Assembly: GCA_947493495.1 (NCBI GenBank) | Contig: CANLRN010000001.1 | Location: 185,181 to 249,180 of the forward strand | DNA length: 64,000 nt | Reading direction: 5' to 3' | Source of the DNA: an uncultured Aquimarina sp. | GTDB lineage: Bacteria > Bacteroidota > Bacteroidia > Flavobacteriales > Flavobacteriaceae | In this document: one piece after another, positions 9,078 to 18,456 of the stretch | How the letters are laid out: the number at the start of each line of letters is the position of its first letter | Numbering within the stretch: position 1 is the stretch's first letter | Notes under the pieces: model-generated | What the model was told of the DNA's origin: nothing | Databases searched by the model: none | Seen by the model: only the letters and a program-made list of their open reading frames with translations | Program-made: the position numbers and the translations under genes

Positions 9078-11030
9078 ATGAAAAAACTCATTATTCTAGG
9101 ACTTGGAGTACTACTACTCTACTCCTGCAAAAAAGAAAAAAAAGAAGAAGTTGCTCCTCCTCCTATTGCAATTGAAGAATATTCAATTGAACAATTTATG
9201 GACAATGAAAATGTATTTTCTAATGGTTTTTCTAACGACAAGTCTAAAGTTCTTATGACTAGTAATCGTTCTGGTATTTATAATATGTATGCCACATCTG
9301 TTAAAGGTGGAGAATTAATTCCGATTACAAAATCGGATAGTTCTTCTGTTTTTGGAATTTCTTATTTCCCAGAAGATGATAGAATACTATTTAGAATGGA
9401 TGGCAATGGAGATGAAATATATAAAATATTTCTTAAAGACAGTTCAGGTATTACGCGACTAACTCCCGAAAAAAATGTTAGAGCTTTATTTAGAGGTTGG
9501 TCAAAAGATGGAAAAAGTTTCTTTTATGGAAGTAATGAAAGAGATCCTAAATACATGGATCATTATGAAATGAATATTGCCGATTTCACTTCTAAAATGA
9601 TTTATCAAAATAACGATGGAATGGATTTTGGCGGTATGTCTGAAGATAGAAAGTACATTGCACTTACTAAGGCAGTGACTACAAACGATGTCGATTTGTA
9701 TTTAATGAATACAGAAACCAAAGAAAAAACTAAAGTCAATGAGAATATTAGCGGTAATCAACCTCAAGATTTTTCTCCAGACAACACTTCATTCTATTAC
9801 ACTACCGATGATAATGCAGAATTTAGTTATTTAATAAAATATAATCTTGCAGATGGTACAAAAGAAAAAGTAGCAGAAAAAAATTGGGGTGTTAATTCTT
9901 TTTATTTCACCAGAAATGGAAAATATCAAGTAATGTTTACTAATGAGGATGCTAAAACTGTAATGGATGTAAAAGAAGTGACTACTGGCTCAGACGTGGC
10001 ATTTCCTTCATTTGAAAATAAAGAAATTTCAAGTGCAAGTTTTTCTAGAGATGAGTCCATGGCATTTTTAAATGTTTCAGGTTCAAGTACTCCTAGAAAC
10101 GTTTATTCTTACGATATGGCATCTAAAGAATATTATCAATTAACAGATGTATTAAACAAAGATATTAACGAAGACCATTTAGTAGCATCAGAAGTTGTTC
10201 GCTTTAAATCTTTTGATGGCATAGAAATCCCAGCGATATATTATAAACCAAAGCAAGCTACCGTAGATAATAAAGTTCCTGCATTGGTATGGGTACACGG
10301 AGGGCCTGGAGGGCAATCTAGACAAGGTTTTAATTCACAAATCCAATATTACGTAAATCACGGATATGCAATTCTTGCCGTAAATAATAGAGGAAGTAGT
10401 GGTTATGGTAAAACGTTCTATAAAATGGATGATCAAAATCACGGAGATAAAGATCTAAAAGATTGTGTAGCCGGAAAAGATTGGTTGGCACAACAAGATA
10501 TTATTGATGCCAATAAAATAGGAATTATTGGAGGTTCTTATGGAGGTTATATGACTATGGCGGCTCTTACCTATACTCCTGAAGATTTTAAAGTAGGAGT
10601 TAATATATTCGGAGTTACCAACTGGCTAAGAACATTAAAAAGTATTCCGCCATGGTGGGAATCTTTCAAAGATGCTTTATATACGGAGATGGGAGATCCG
10701 AATACAGCAGATTCTGTAAGGTTACGACAAATCTCACCATTATTTCATACAGAAAAAGTGACTAAACCTTTAATTGTGTTACAAGGAGCTAAGGACCCTA
10801 GAGTTCTAAAAGTAGAATCGGATGAAATAGTCGCTGGAGTTAAGAAAAATGGTGTTCCTGTAGAATATGTATTGTTTGAAGATGAAGGACATGGTTTTGT
10901 AAAAAAAGAGAATCAGATCGAAGCATACGGAAGAATCCTAAAATTCTTAGATAAATATCTAAAAGAGCCAGGATCAGAAATCATTAATGACGGAAAATCC
11001 GAAACTAAAACTGTAGAATCAGAATCCTAA
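9078..11030 (+). CDS. S9 family prolyl oligopeptidase/DPP-like lipoprotein
   Basis: 650 aa. Lipoprotein signal with lipobox LLYSC (Cys17) followed by a lysine-rich linker. Residues 40-370 form a TolB/DPP-like beta-propeller; the C-terminal alpha/beta hydrolase carries the triad Ser487 (GGSYGG), Asp573 (AKDPR) and His605 (EGHGF), with the oxyanion-type HGGPGG stretch at 407-412. This is the acylaminoacyl-peptidase/dipeptidyl-peptidase branch of family S9, which trims short peptides in the periplasm. It is 12 nt behind the BNR protein and 25 nt before a DUF2490 gene, making a likely three-gene envelope operon. Substrate preference cannot be read from sequence. Confidence 0.9.
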   Translation: MKKLIILGLGVLLLYSCKKEKKEEVAPPPIAIEEYSIEQFMDNENVFSNGFSNDKSKVLMTSNRSGIYNMYATSVKGGELIPITKSDSSSVFGISYFPEDDRILFRMDGNGDEIYKIFLKDSSGITRLTPEKNVRALFRGWSKDGKSFFYGSNERDPKYMDHYEMNIADFTSKMIYQNNDGMDFGGMSEDRKYIALTKAVTTNDVDLYLMNTETKEKTKVNENISGNQPQDFSPDNTSFYYTTDDNAEFSYLIKYNLADGTKEKVAEKNWGVNSFYFTRNGKYQVMFTNEDAKTVMDVKEVTTGSDVAFPSFENKEISSASFSRDESMAFLNVSGSSTPRNVYSYDMASKEYYQLTDVLNKDINEDHLVASEVVRFKSFDGIEIPAIYYKPKQATVDNKVPALVWVHGGPGGQSRQGFNSQIQYYVNHGYAILAVNNRGSSGYGKTFYKMDDQNHGDKDLKDCVAGKDWLAQQDIIDANKIGIIGGSYGGYMTMAALTYTPEDFKVGVNIFGVTNWLRTLKSIPPWWESFKDALYTEMGDPNTADSVRLRQISPLFHTEKVTKPLIVLQGAKDPRVLKVESDEIVAGVKKNGVPVEYVLFEDEGHGFVKKENQIEAYGRILKFLDKYLKEPGSEIINDGKSETKTVESES

Positions 11031-11055
11031 TACTATACTATTGCCCAATATATTT

Positions 11056-11736
11056 ATGAAAAAAATAATTTTAACTACAATAATACTTTTAGCAACTATT
11101 ACAAATACCAGAGCTCAAGACACTGGAGAAGATGACTTGGGTGCTTGGTATATGTATTTTGGAACAAATCGAATAACAGATAAACTAAGCATTCACTCAG
11201 AAGCTCAATTTCGTTTTTACGAAGTAGCTACTACTTTTAATCAATTATTACTTCGAACTGGTTTAAATTATCATCTTACAGAAAATGCAATAGCAACTAT
11301 TGGATATGGTTATATTAATACAGATGGTACTTTTGCAGATATACCTAATGAAGAAAATAGTAATGAACACCGAATATTTGAGCAATTTATTCTTAAAAAT
11401 CAAGTCGGGAAAGTAAAGTTCGAACATCGATATCGATTAGAACAACGATTTATTAGTACACAGACTGATGATTTTACTGAACATCGAGCTAGATATCGAT
11501 TACAACTAACATATCCTTTTAACGAAAAATGGTTTATAAATGTGTATGATGAAGTTTTCATTAATTTACAAGAGCCTATTTTTGGACAAAATCGTTTATA
11601 TGGGGCCATAGGCTATACTATAAAATCAAATTTCAGTATTCAGTTTGGGTACTTAAAAAATCATTTTACTGGTAGAAACTTTGACAGATTGCAATTAGGT
11701 GTTATCTATAATACCGACTTCAGGAAGAAAGAATAA
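11056..11736 (+). CDS. DUF2490 outer-membrane protein
   Basis: 226 aa from the ATG at 11056; the frame reaches back to a TTG at 11041 but the signal peptide begins at MKKIILTTIIL and ends near TRAQ. The mature protein is made of alternating aromatic strands (LGAWYMYFG, HRYRLEQRF, RARYRLQLTYPF) and matches the DUF2490 family, predicted small outer-membrane beta-barrels. It ends in a strand with hydrophobic alternation (LQLGVIYNTDF). Role unknown. It follows the S9 peptidase closely and an inverted repeat comes after it. Confidence 0.8.
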   Translation: MKKIILTTIILLATITNTRAQDTGEDDLGAWYMYFGTNRITDKLSIHSEAQFRFYEVATTFNQLLLRTGLNYHLTENAIATIGYGYINTDGTFADIPNEENSNEHRIFEQFILKNQVGKVKFEHRYRLEQRFISTQTDDFTEHRARYRLQLTYPFNEKWFINVYDEVFINLQEPIFGQNRLYGAIGYTIKSNFSIQFGYLKNHFTGRNFDRLQLGVIYNTDFRKKE

Positions 11737-11762
11737 ATAATAGTAGTAAAAACATACTTTCT

Positions 11763-11822
11763 AATTGAGCCTATTGTTCATTTTTATCAAATTAAAAGAT
11801 TAAAATCTCATTAGGCTCAATT
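11763..11822. repeat. 11-bp inverted repeat, possible large hairpin
   Basis: AATTGAGCCTA at 11763-11773 is the exact reverse complement of 11812-11822. The 38-nt interior itself holds AGAT/ATCT at 11797-11808, so an RNA through here could form a two-tier hairpin. It could terminate the DUF2490 operon or shape the leader of the following gene. There is no clean T-run directly after it. Confidence 0.5.
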
Positions 11823-11867
11823 AAACAATAACTATTTCATGTTTTTTAAGCTCTAAAAAAGAACACT

Positions 11868-12443
11868 ATGACACTTACCAAAAAAGATAATCCAGCATTA
11901 CTACTTATTGATGTACAAAAAGGAATAAACAATCCAGGGTATTATGGAACGGAACGTAATAATCCAAACGCTGAAAAAAACATAGAGACTTTATTAAAAA
12001 AATGGAGGTCAGAAAATTTACCAATCTATCACGTAAAACATTGTTCTTCTAATCCAGACTCTCCATTGGCTAAAGGAAAATCAGGTAATGATTTTCAAGA
12101 TTTTATAGTACCTCAACAGAACGAACCAATTATTGAAAAGGATGTAAATAGCGCGTTTATAGGTACAGATCTTAGAACACAATTAGAAAATGCTAATATT
12201 AAAAATGTAGTTATTGTAGGATTAACCACAGAACATTGTGTATCTACTAGTACAAGAATGGCATCTAATTACGGGTTTACTACTTTTTTAATTGAAGACG
12301 CTGTAGCAGCATTTGATAAAACTAGTTTTAGTGGTAAAAAATATAGTGCCCAAATGGTACACGATATTGAAATTGCCAATCTCAAAGATGAATTCGCAAC
12401 AATAATACATACTAAAGATTTAATTCAATCCATAGATATTTAG
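11868..12443 (+). CDS. Isochorismatase-like cysteine hydrolase
   Basis: 191 aa, cytoplasmic. The isochorismatase-fold catalytic residues are visible: Asp15 (LLLIDVQKG), Lys91 (IEKDVNSAF) and Cys124 (GLTTEHCVSTS). The cis-peptide region before the cysteine (VIVGLTTE) is also conserved. Enzymes of this group hydrolyse amides such as nicotinamide, carbamoyl compounds or ureidoacrylate. The lack of a clear metal-binding DxHxxxH cluster argues against nicotinamidase and for a general cysteine hydrolase. Single gene, neighbours give no pathway. Confidence 0.85.
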   Translation: MTLTKKDNPALLLIDVQKGINNPGYYGTERNNPNAEKNIETLLKKWRSENLPIYHVKHCSSNPDSPLAKGKSGNDFQDFIVPQQNEPIIEKDVNSAFIGTDLRTQLENANIKNVVIVGLTTEHCVSTSTRMASNYGFTTFLIEDAVAAFDKTSFSGKKYSAQMVHDIEIANLKDEFATIIHTKDLIQSIDI

Positions 12444-12718
12444 ACACTCTTATACAAAAAATAAGTTTTTAAAGCTTATAAACTTGAATCTCCTAAACAC
12501 GCATATTTAGTGCAAAATTAATTCATAATATAATTAATAAATACCTAAAATCCGCATACAGTTTTCTAAGCTGAATTTTGAAGGTTTTTAACAAAATTTA
12601 TGCATTTAATCTGATTTTTTAACTTTTTATCGATTAAAAATTAGTTTTTTTTAAAATTTTTATTTACATTGTTAATGTTTTGTTAACATTACGTATAATT
12701 AATATACCCCAAAATAGT

Positions 12719-13624
12719 ATGAAAAAAATTACTTGTCCTAAGAGAATAATAATAATGATAGGTTTACTAGCAGTATCTTCATTATCAGCGCAAACGCTTC
12801 TAAATGGTTTTTTTCCAAAAAAGAATGATCTTACAATTGCCTCTTCTTACTCTTATAAAAGTTATGATAATTTTTATATAGGCGAGACTTTATCCAAATC
12901 TAATCCCTTGGATATGGGTACTATTTCATCTTCTGTACTTAGTATTTATGGCGAATATGGAGTATTAGATTGGTTATCCACAACAGTTACTTTACCATAT
13001 GTATCTACAAAAAATGAATCGGGAGTAGAAGATCCTGTTCTAGGTACTAATCAAGTACAAGGTGTTCAGGATTTAAATCTTTTCTTAAAGGCCAAAGTTG
13101 TTGATACAGAAATTAACGATCAATCAAAATTATCAATAGGTGGGGCAACAGGTGTTACTCTTCCTGTAGGAGGATATGAAGAAGCAGGAATATTATCAAT
13201 AGGTAGTGGTGCCACTGCATTTGAAGGTTGTGGTTTTATACAACTTACAACCAATGCAAACATTTTTGTAGAACTACAAGCTGTGTATAGCTTAAGGAAT
13301 AATCCAGACTTCGATATCCCCAATGCTATGTTGTATAGTGCAAAATTAGGGTACTACAATAAATGGTTTTATACTCACGTAAAAATAGGTGTACAAAACT
13401 CACTAAGCGGTTATGATATTGGTTCTCAACAATTTATTGATGCAGGTGGTCCAGCGTCATTACCCCAAACTGAAGTAGATTATACAAATGTCTATTTAGA
13501 TTTATATGTTCCTATAGTTAAAGAAAACTTTGGAGTATCAACAGGGTATTCAGTGAATATGGTTGGAAAAAACTATGACAAAGCTTCTGCTTTTTCATTA
13601 GGGATTGTTTATAAATCTAATTAA
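12719..13624 (+). CDS. Outer-membrane beta-barrel protein of unknown function
   Basis: 301 aa from the ATG at 12719 (an upstream in-frame TTG is ignored because a signal peptide starts here and ends near LSAQ). The mature chain has many short amphipathic strands rich in Gly, Tyr and Ser (STTVTLPYVS, LFLKAKVV, NIFVELQAVYSL, LGIVYKSN at the end), typical of a transporter-like outer-membrane beta-barrel. It resembles the general phenol-degradation MetA/OmpA-like barrel group, but I cannot assign a family with certainty. The DUF547 gene starts 34 nt after it, suggesting co-transcription. Confidence 0.65.
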   Translation: MKKITCPKRIIIMIGLLAVSSLSAQTLLNGFFPKKNDLTIASSYSYKSYDNFYIGETLSKSNPLDMGTISSSVLSIYGEYGVLDWLSTTVTLPYVSTKNESGVEDPVLGTNQVQGVQDLNLFLKAKVVDTEINDQSKLSIGGATGVTLPVGGYEEAGILSIGSGATAFEGCGFIQLTTNANIFVELQAVYSLRNNPDFDIPNAMLYSAKLGYYNKWFYTHVKIGVQNSLSGYDIGSQQFIDAGGPASLPQTEVDYTNVYLDLYVPIVKENFGVSTGYSVNMVGKNYDKASAFSLGIVYKSN

Positions 13625-13658
13625 TTTTGCAAATTATTATACGATCAATACTATAACA

Positions 13659-14378
13659 ATGAAAAACAAACGCTTTTATACTATAGTAATTACTCTACTA
13701 TTATCTTGCATTATACAATTAAATGCACAACAAAGAATAGATCATATGGTTTGGGATCAATTGCTTCTACTTAATGTATCTAGCGAAGGGGAGGTTGATT
13801 ATAAAGGTTTTATAAGAGACAAGTTTTTGTTTGATCAATATTTTAATTCATTAGCAACCAATTACCCAGACGATTCTTATAGCCGTGAAGAACAATTAGC
13901 ATATTGGATAAACTTGTACAATGCAGTGGTAATGAAGATGATTATAGACAACTATCCTGTTTCTTCTATTAATGATATCAAGAATCCATGGAAACAAAAG
14001 GCAATAACTATCAAAGGAAAAGGATATAGTCTCGATGATATTGAGCATGGCATGCTTCGTAAAATGAATGAGCCTAAAATTCATTTTTTATTAAACTGCG
14101 CAGCCAAATCTTCTCCTAGATTATGGAATCGTGCATATACAGGAGATAATATTAATAAAGAATTGAATGAGCAAACTAAAGCATATATCAATGATACCAG
14201 AAAAAACTTAATTACAGCTGAAGAGGTTAAATTATCTCAAGTATTCGAGTGGTATAAAGACGATTTTAATAGAGGAGATGTTATAAGTTATATTAATCAA
14301 TTTGTTGATACTAAAATCCCTAAAAAAACTAAAATTTCTTTTTTACCATATGATTGGGGCTTATATGAGCGTAATTAA
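13659..14378 (+). CDS. DUF547 domain protein, secreted
   Basis: 239 aa from the ATG at 13659; the longer in-frame version has no sensible start and overlaps the barrel gene. A signal peptide is present (ITLLLSCIIQLNAQ). The DUF547 core is clear: the block AYWINLYNAVVMKMI near residue 85, then HFLLNCAAKSSPRL with a conserved cysteine, and a terminal PYDWGLYERN. DUF547 resembles papain/transglutaminase-like folds, but activity is not established. The gene follows the barrel gene closely, so both may act in the envelope. Confidence 0.8.
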   Translation: MKNKRFYTIVITLLLSCIIQLNAQQRIDHMVWDQLLLLNVSSEGEVDYKGFIRDKFLFDQYFNSLATNYPDDSYSREEQLAYWINLYNAVVMKMIIDNYPVSSINDIKNPWKQKAITIKGKGYSLDDIEHGMLRKMNEPKIHFLLNCAAKSSPRLWNRAYTGDNINKELNEQTKAYINDTRKNLITAEEVKLSQVFEWYKDDFNRGDVISYINQFVDTKIPKKTKISFLPYDWGLYERN

Positions 14379-14585
14379 TATCTCTTTTCTATGGTATAAC
14401 GCTGTATAATCTTATATAAAAAACCTTAGAGAAATATAGAGTAAATGAATTACTCCCTAGGTAGATCTATCAGGATGTCAACATCAAGATTACTTTATGT
14501 ATGATAAGAAGCAAGACCTTTCTCGGTTGATTCTTTGCTAGCTAGTCAATAACTGGATATAACACTCAAGGAAGAATTCTATTGA

Positions 14586-16028
14586 TCAAAAAATAATCGA
14601 TACATAAAACTTAAATAGAAGTATCAATAAAATCACAGAGATTACATTAAGAATAATCCCAACCCTTACCATCTCTGATACCTTTACATAACCACTGGCA
14701 AAAACAATTGCATTTGGAGGAGTAGCCATAGGTAACATAAATGCACAACTGGCTGCCATTGTTACTGGAATTAACATATGCAGCATGGGTATATCTAAAC
14801 CTAATGCTATCCCAGCTACTACAGGTATAAAAATAGTAACCAAAGCTACATTGCTCATTAGTTCTGTCATAAACAACATAAAAACAATAAGCAATGATGC
14901 AATTAGCAATACACTTAATCCCTTATTCATTGCAATGGTATTGGCAACCAGTTCTATCAACCCTGCATGAGACAGTCCATTAGCCAATGCTAACCCCCCA
15001 CCAAAAAGAATTAAAATTCCCCAAGGTAATTTTTGGGTATCTTGCCATCTAAGTGTAAACTCTCCTTTACTCAATCGAAATGGAATTACAAATAAAGCAA
15101 AAGCACCTATCATACTAATAGCTGTATCTGTCAGTTTTAATCCAGGAATTAATTTATTGATCATTACCCTAGAGATCCATAGCAGTATAACCAAACAAAA
15201 AATTAGCAATACTCTCTTTTCTTTGGCAGTAATTTTACCTAGTTTTTTAAGTTCTTTATCTATAACATTTTTAGATGCTGAAAAATTCTTTATCCGATTA
15301 GGATACATCCACTTAACTATTACGATAAATATAATACCAATCATTATAATTGAAAAAGGAAGTGCCATCAGCATCCAACTAAAAAAAGAAATATCAATTT
15401 GATATTCATTTTCTAAAAAACCAACCAATACCGAGTTTGGTGGTGTTCCAATAATAGTAGCTACTCCACCAACATTAGCAGAAAAAGCAATTCCTAGCAT
15501 AATACTTAAAGCAAAATTCCGATCTTGTTTAGTAAATCCATCGTTATCAGTGCTTAATAGTTGAATTACTGATAATGCAATTGGTAGCATTACTACTGTA
15601 CAAGCGGTATTACTGATCCACATGCTCATAAAAGCAGTAGCAATCATAAACCCCAAAATGATACGGTTGGGACTGGTTCCTGTAATTTTTATGATCCGTA
15701 ATGCTATTCGTTTATGTAGATTCACTTTCTCTAAGGCTAATGCCATTATAAAACCTCCAAAAAACAAAAAAACGATTGGATTACCATAATTCTGAGAAAC
15801 TGTTTTCAGATCTAATATTCCTACCAAAGGAAATACGATTAATGGTAATAGTGCTGTAACAGATATAGATACTGCTTCAGTAATCCACCAGATAATCATC
15901 CATACTGCAACAGCTATTACATTGTCTGCTATGTCAGAAATCAAAATAACGGGAAGATTGACCAATACCAAAAACAGTATGGGCCCGATAATTAGTCCTA
16001 TCTTTTTTACTAGTGGGTATGTAGTCAT
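14586..16028 (-). CDS. SLC13/DASS-family anion:sodium symporter
   Basis: 480 aa integral membrane protein with about 11-12 hydrophobic segments. The divalent anion:Na+ symporter signatures are present: the first SNT motif at 139-141 (WISNTACTVVMLP), a GTPPNSVLVG loop, a second SNV motif (MSNVALVT) and the late ATPPNAIVFASG element. Family members import dicarboxylates, citrate or sulfate with sodium. The second SNT being SNV leaves the substrate open. It starts at the base next to the stop of a small upstream gene, so the two are translated from one message. Confidence 0.88.
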   Translation of the reverse strand: MTTYPLVKKIGLIIGPILFLVLVNLPVILISDIADNVIAVAVWMIIWWITEAVSISVTALLPLIVFPLVGILDLKTVSQNYGNPIVFLFFGGFIMALALEKVNLHKRIALRIIKITGTSPNRIILGFMIATAFMSMWISNTACTVVMLPIALSVIQLLSTDNDGFTKQDRNFALSIMLGIAFSANVGGVATIIGTPPNSVLVGFLENEYQIDISFFSWMLMALPFSIIMIGIIFIVIVKWMYPNRIKNFSASKNVIDKELKKLGKITAKEKRVLLIFCLVILLWISRVMINKLIPGLKLTDTAISMIGAFALFVIPFRLSKGEFTLRWQDTQKLPWGILILFGGGLALANGLSHAGLIELVANTIAMNKGLSVLLIASLLIVFMLFMTELMSNVALVTIFIPVVAGIALGLDIPMLHMLIPVTMAASCAFMLPMATPPNAIVFASGYVKVSEMVRVGIILNVISVILLILLFKFYVSIIF

Positions 16029-16553
16029 CTATTTTTTACTACTACCAACAAATTGTTGAGATTTATTTTTAAACAATACATTAAACGTGGTAAGACTACC
16101 ATATATTCTTGTTATATATTGTTGCAAATCAATTTTTTCTTGCTCATCCAGATTAGCTGAACTATTGATTTTTTGTTCCATTACACGAATACGATCACGA
16201 ACCATTACTATTTTATGAAAAAAAGTAGCAATAGGTATTTCTTTCGATGTTAAGTTACTATCTCCAGGTTCTAAAATTAAATTTCCTCCCTTCCATTTAT
16301 CTGCAATCGGAATAACTTCAGAGATATCGCTGTAACGTTTTAACAGATCTCTAAACACTTTTTCTACCTCAAAAAAACTTACCGTATCTACTTCATCCTC
16401 TACTCCATCAATGATTTCAAAATCATCATCAACATCAATGGTTTCTAATCCATTTTCTATAAAAGTTACCCAGTACATTTTTGAGGTTACATTAGTAACT
16501 ACACCTAAGCCATACGTAGGATGTTTTATCCTGGAGCCAATACCTAAAATCAT
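16029..16553 (-). CDS. Small protein with CarD/Tudor-like N-terminus
   Basis: 174 aa, soluble. The first 50 residues (GSRIKHPTYGLGVVTNV and a WVTFIENG strand) look like the small beta-barrel seen in CarD-type RNA polymerase binders and at the C-terminus of UvrD/PcrA helicases. The remainder is helical, with a Gln/Asp-rich segment, and I recognise no further domain. It is immediately upstream of the SLC13 gene with no intergenic base, so expression is coupled. Function unknown; a nucleic-acid or polymerase-binding role is inference from the barrel only. Confidence 0.6.
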   Translation of the reverse strand: MILGIGSRIKHPTYGLGVVTNVTSKMYWVTFIENGLETIDVDDDFEIIDGVEDEVDTVSFFEVEKVFRDLLKRYSDISEVIPIADKWKGGNLILEPGDSNLTSKEIPIATFFHKIVMVRDRIRVMEQKINSSANLDEQEKIDLQQYITRIYGSLTTFNVLFKNKSQQFVGSSKK

Positions 16554-16704
16554 ATTTTTTATTTTAATCTAAAAATAAGAACATTAACAGATATGCAAAA
16601 AAGATATTCTTATTTTTTTCATCAAAAGTCTTATTATTGATGTGTTAATATCAAAAAAAGAAACAATCAATAGATTGAATTCATGTAAAGTGTACAGTTT
16701 TAAC

Positions 16705-16712
16705 TATTTTTG
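16705..16712 (+). promoter_or_regulatory. Possible -7 element for aquaporin gene
   Basis: TATTTTTG matches TAnnTTTG 57 nt before the aquaporin ATG. No -33 TTG at normal spacing, so the call is weak. Confidence 0.35.
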
Positions 16713-16769
16713 ACACTTGTATTGATATACAACAAAACTCTTTTATAATACAAATAAACATAATACGAA

Positions 16770-17429
16770 ATGGATAAATATTTATCCGAATTCATAGGAA
16801 CATTTGCCTTAGTATTCTGTGGCACAGGTGCAATGACAATTAATGAAGTGACAGGAGGAGATGTAACTCACGTGGGTATTGCCATAACCTGGGGATTAAT
16901 TGTAATGGCTATGATATATGCGTTTGGAGATATCTCTGGTGCGCATTTTAATCCTGCTGTTACAATTGCATTTGCATATGCGAAAAAATTTAGATGGAAA
17001 GAAGTTCCTAAATATATAATAGCGCAGTGCATAGGTGCTATTACGGCTAGTAGTATACTACTTTTTTTATTTCCTGATAGCGAATTTCTTGGAGGGACCA
17101 TACCAACATTCGATAATCTTAGAGCCTTTATCCTAGAATTTATACTTACCTATTTTCTAATGCTTGTAATCATACACGTATCAACTGGTTCTAAAGAAGT
17201 AGGTATGATGGCAGGAATTGCGATAGGGAGTGTTGTTTTATTAGAAGCAATGTTTGCAGGTCCAATGACCAAAGCTTCTATGAATCCTGCTAGATCTTTG
17301 GGTCCAGCATTACTATCAACACATTGGGAGCATCAGTGGCTTTATATGATAGCTCCAATACTCGGATCGCTACTTGCTGTAGTAACCTGCAAAATTATAA
17401 AACCAGATAACTGCTGTGATGATTGCTAA
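16770..17429 (+). CDS. MIP-family aquaporin/aquaglyceroporin with NIP-like filter
   Basis: 219 aa, six membrane spans and both NPA boxes: GAHFNPAVT (NPA at 61-63) and ASMNPARS (NPA at 172-174). The aromatic/arginine selectivity positions read by alignment from memory are Trp41, Ala160, Ala169 and Arg175. AqpZ has Phe, His, Thr and Arg; the W/small/A/R pattern is that of plant NIPs, GlpF-like channels and bacterial AqpN proteins. It may therefore pass glycerol, metalloid acids or other small neutral solutes rather than only water. The C-terminus carries a cysteine cluster (DNCCDDC). No glycerol kinase or arsenic genes are adjacent. Confidence 0.9.
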   Translation: MDKYLSEFIGTFALVFCGTGAMTINEVTGGDVTHVGIAITWGLIVMAMIYAFGDISGAHFNPAVTIAFAYAKKFRWKEVPKYIIAQCIGAITASSILLFLFPDSEFLGGTIPTFDNLRAFILEFILTYFLMLVIIHVSTGSKEVGMMAGIAIGSVVLLEAMFAGPMTKASMNPARSLGPALLSTHWEHQWLYMIAPILGSLLAVVTCKIIKPDNCCDDC

Positions 17430-17509
17430 TTTCCAAAACTTTTAAGCATACAAAATTTTAAAAAGTGTATAATTTAACATATATTTAGGGAAAACTTAAG
17501 AAACCCTAA

Positions 17510-17866
17510 ATGGAACTGTATAGCAATGATTTTTGCGAAATTAAATTCTATCCTAATTTTGCAATAATAACTGTAGAAAAAGATGTAGTATTCACATTAG
17601 AGAAAGCAAGCAGCGTGCGAAAAAAACTCCGTTCTTTTTATAAAAACAAAAACTTTGTGATGATTACCCACCGAAAAAATAATCACCAGATGTCTGAAGA
17701 AGTATATCATCACGGTATATTAGATAATATGAAAGGACTCGCTATTGTCTCTAATGAAAAATCAGAGCGTGATAAAGCTATGATAGAACAAAGATTATTT
17801 GATAAATCTTTTGCTTTTTTTGATACCATAGAAGAAGCAGAATCATGGGCAAAAGCATATTTTTAG
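17510..17866 (+). CDS. STAS/SpoIIAA-like small protein
   Basis: 118 aa, cytoplasmic. The alternation of strands and helices (FAIITVEKD, a KASSVRKKLRSFYK helix, FVMITHRKN, LAIVSNEKS, and a final EEAESWAKAYF helix) resembles the SpoIIAA/STAS-like fold found in many small Bacteroidota proteins. No kinase or anti-sigma partner is next to it. Function unknown; the fold assignment is an inference from pattern only. Confidence 0.55.
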   Translation: MELYSNDFCEIKFYPNFAIITVEKDVVFTLEKASSVRKKLRSFYKNKNFVMITHRKNNHQMSEEVYHHGILDNMKGLAIVSNEKSERDKAMIEQRLFDKSFAFFDTIEEAESWAKAYF

Positions 17867-17874
17867 CGCAAACC

Positions 17875-17882
17875 TAATTTTG
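17875..17882 (+). promoter_or_regulatory. Possible -7 element for SRPBCC-SDR-photolyase operon
   Basis: TAATTTTG fits TAnnTTTG, 64 nt before the first ATG of the operon. No -33 TTG at standard spacing. Confidence 0.35.
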
Positions 17883-17946
17883 TTTAACATTTTATAAATA
17901 AAAAGTAAACAAAATGATTGTAATTTTAGCTAAAAATAAAATGTGA

Positions 17947-18441
17947 ATGAAAATTTATACCCTAACAGCTAAGCAAAACTTACCCATTTCTATTCAAGAA
18001 GCATGGGATTTTTTATCAAATCCTCATAATCTAAAAACGATAACTCCTGATTATATGGGATTTAACATCCTATCTGGGGCGAATAAAAAAATGTATGCGG
18101 GCCAGATTATACAATATATTGTTACTCCGATTGCAGGAATAAAAAATAAATGGGTCACAGAAATCACTCATGTAGTAGACCAACACTATTTTGTTGATGA
18201 ACAACGTTTCGGACCCTATGTGCTATGGCATCATAAGCATTTTATCAAAGAAATTCCAGGTGGTGTAGAAATGGAAGATGTGATAGATTACAAAGTTCCT
18301 TTTGGGATATTGGGCCAACTGGTTCATCCTATCGTGGTAAAACCAAAACTTAAAGAAATTTTTGGATATCGAAAAGAAAAATTAAATGAATTATTTGGAG
18401 AATATGAGTCTAATGCAGAGACAAAAATTGTATTTTCATAA
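17947..18441 (+). CDS. SRPBCC family protein
   Basis: 164 aa, a START/SRPBCC ligand-binding fold: N-terminal strand and helix (ISIQEAWDFLSNPHNLKTITP), a central WVTEITHVVD strand and a C-terminal helix with the RKEKLNELFG end. Many flavobacterial and cyanobacterial photolyase operons begin with this kind of protein. It is 15 nt before the SDR gene, which is 1 nt before the photolyase. The ligand is unknown; a role alongside light or photodamage response is inferred from context only. Confidence 0.8.
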   Translation: MKIYTLTAKQNLPISIQEAWDFLSNPHNLKTITPDYMGFNILSGANKKMYAGQIIQYIVTPIAGIKNKWVTEITHVVDQHYFVDEQRFGPYVLWHHKHFIKEIPGGVEMEDVIDYKVPFGILGQLVHPIVVKPKLKEIFGYRKEKLNELFGEYESNAETKIVFS

Positions 18442-18456
18442 ATCATTACATAATAT

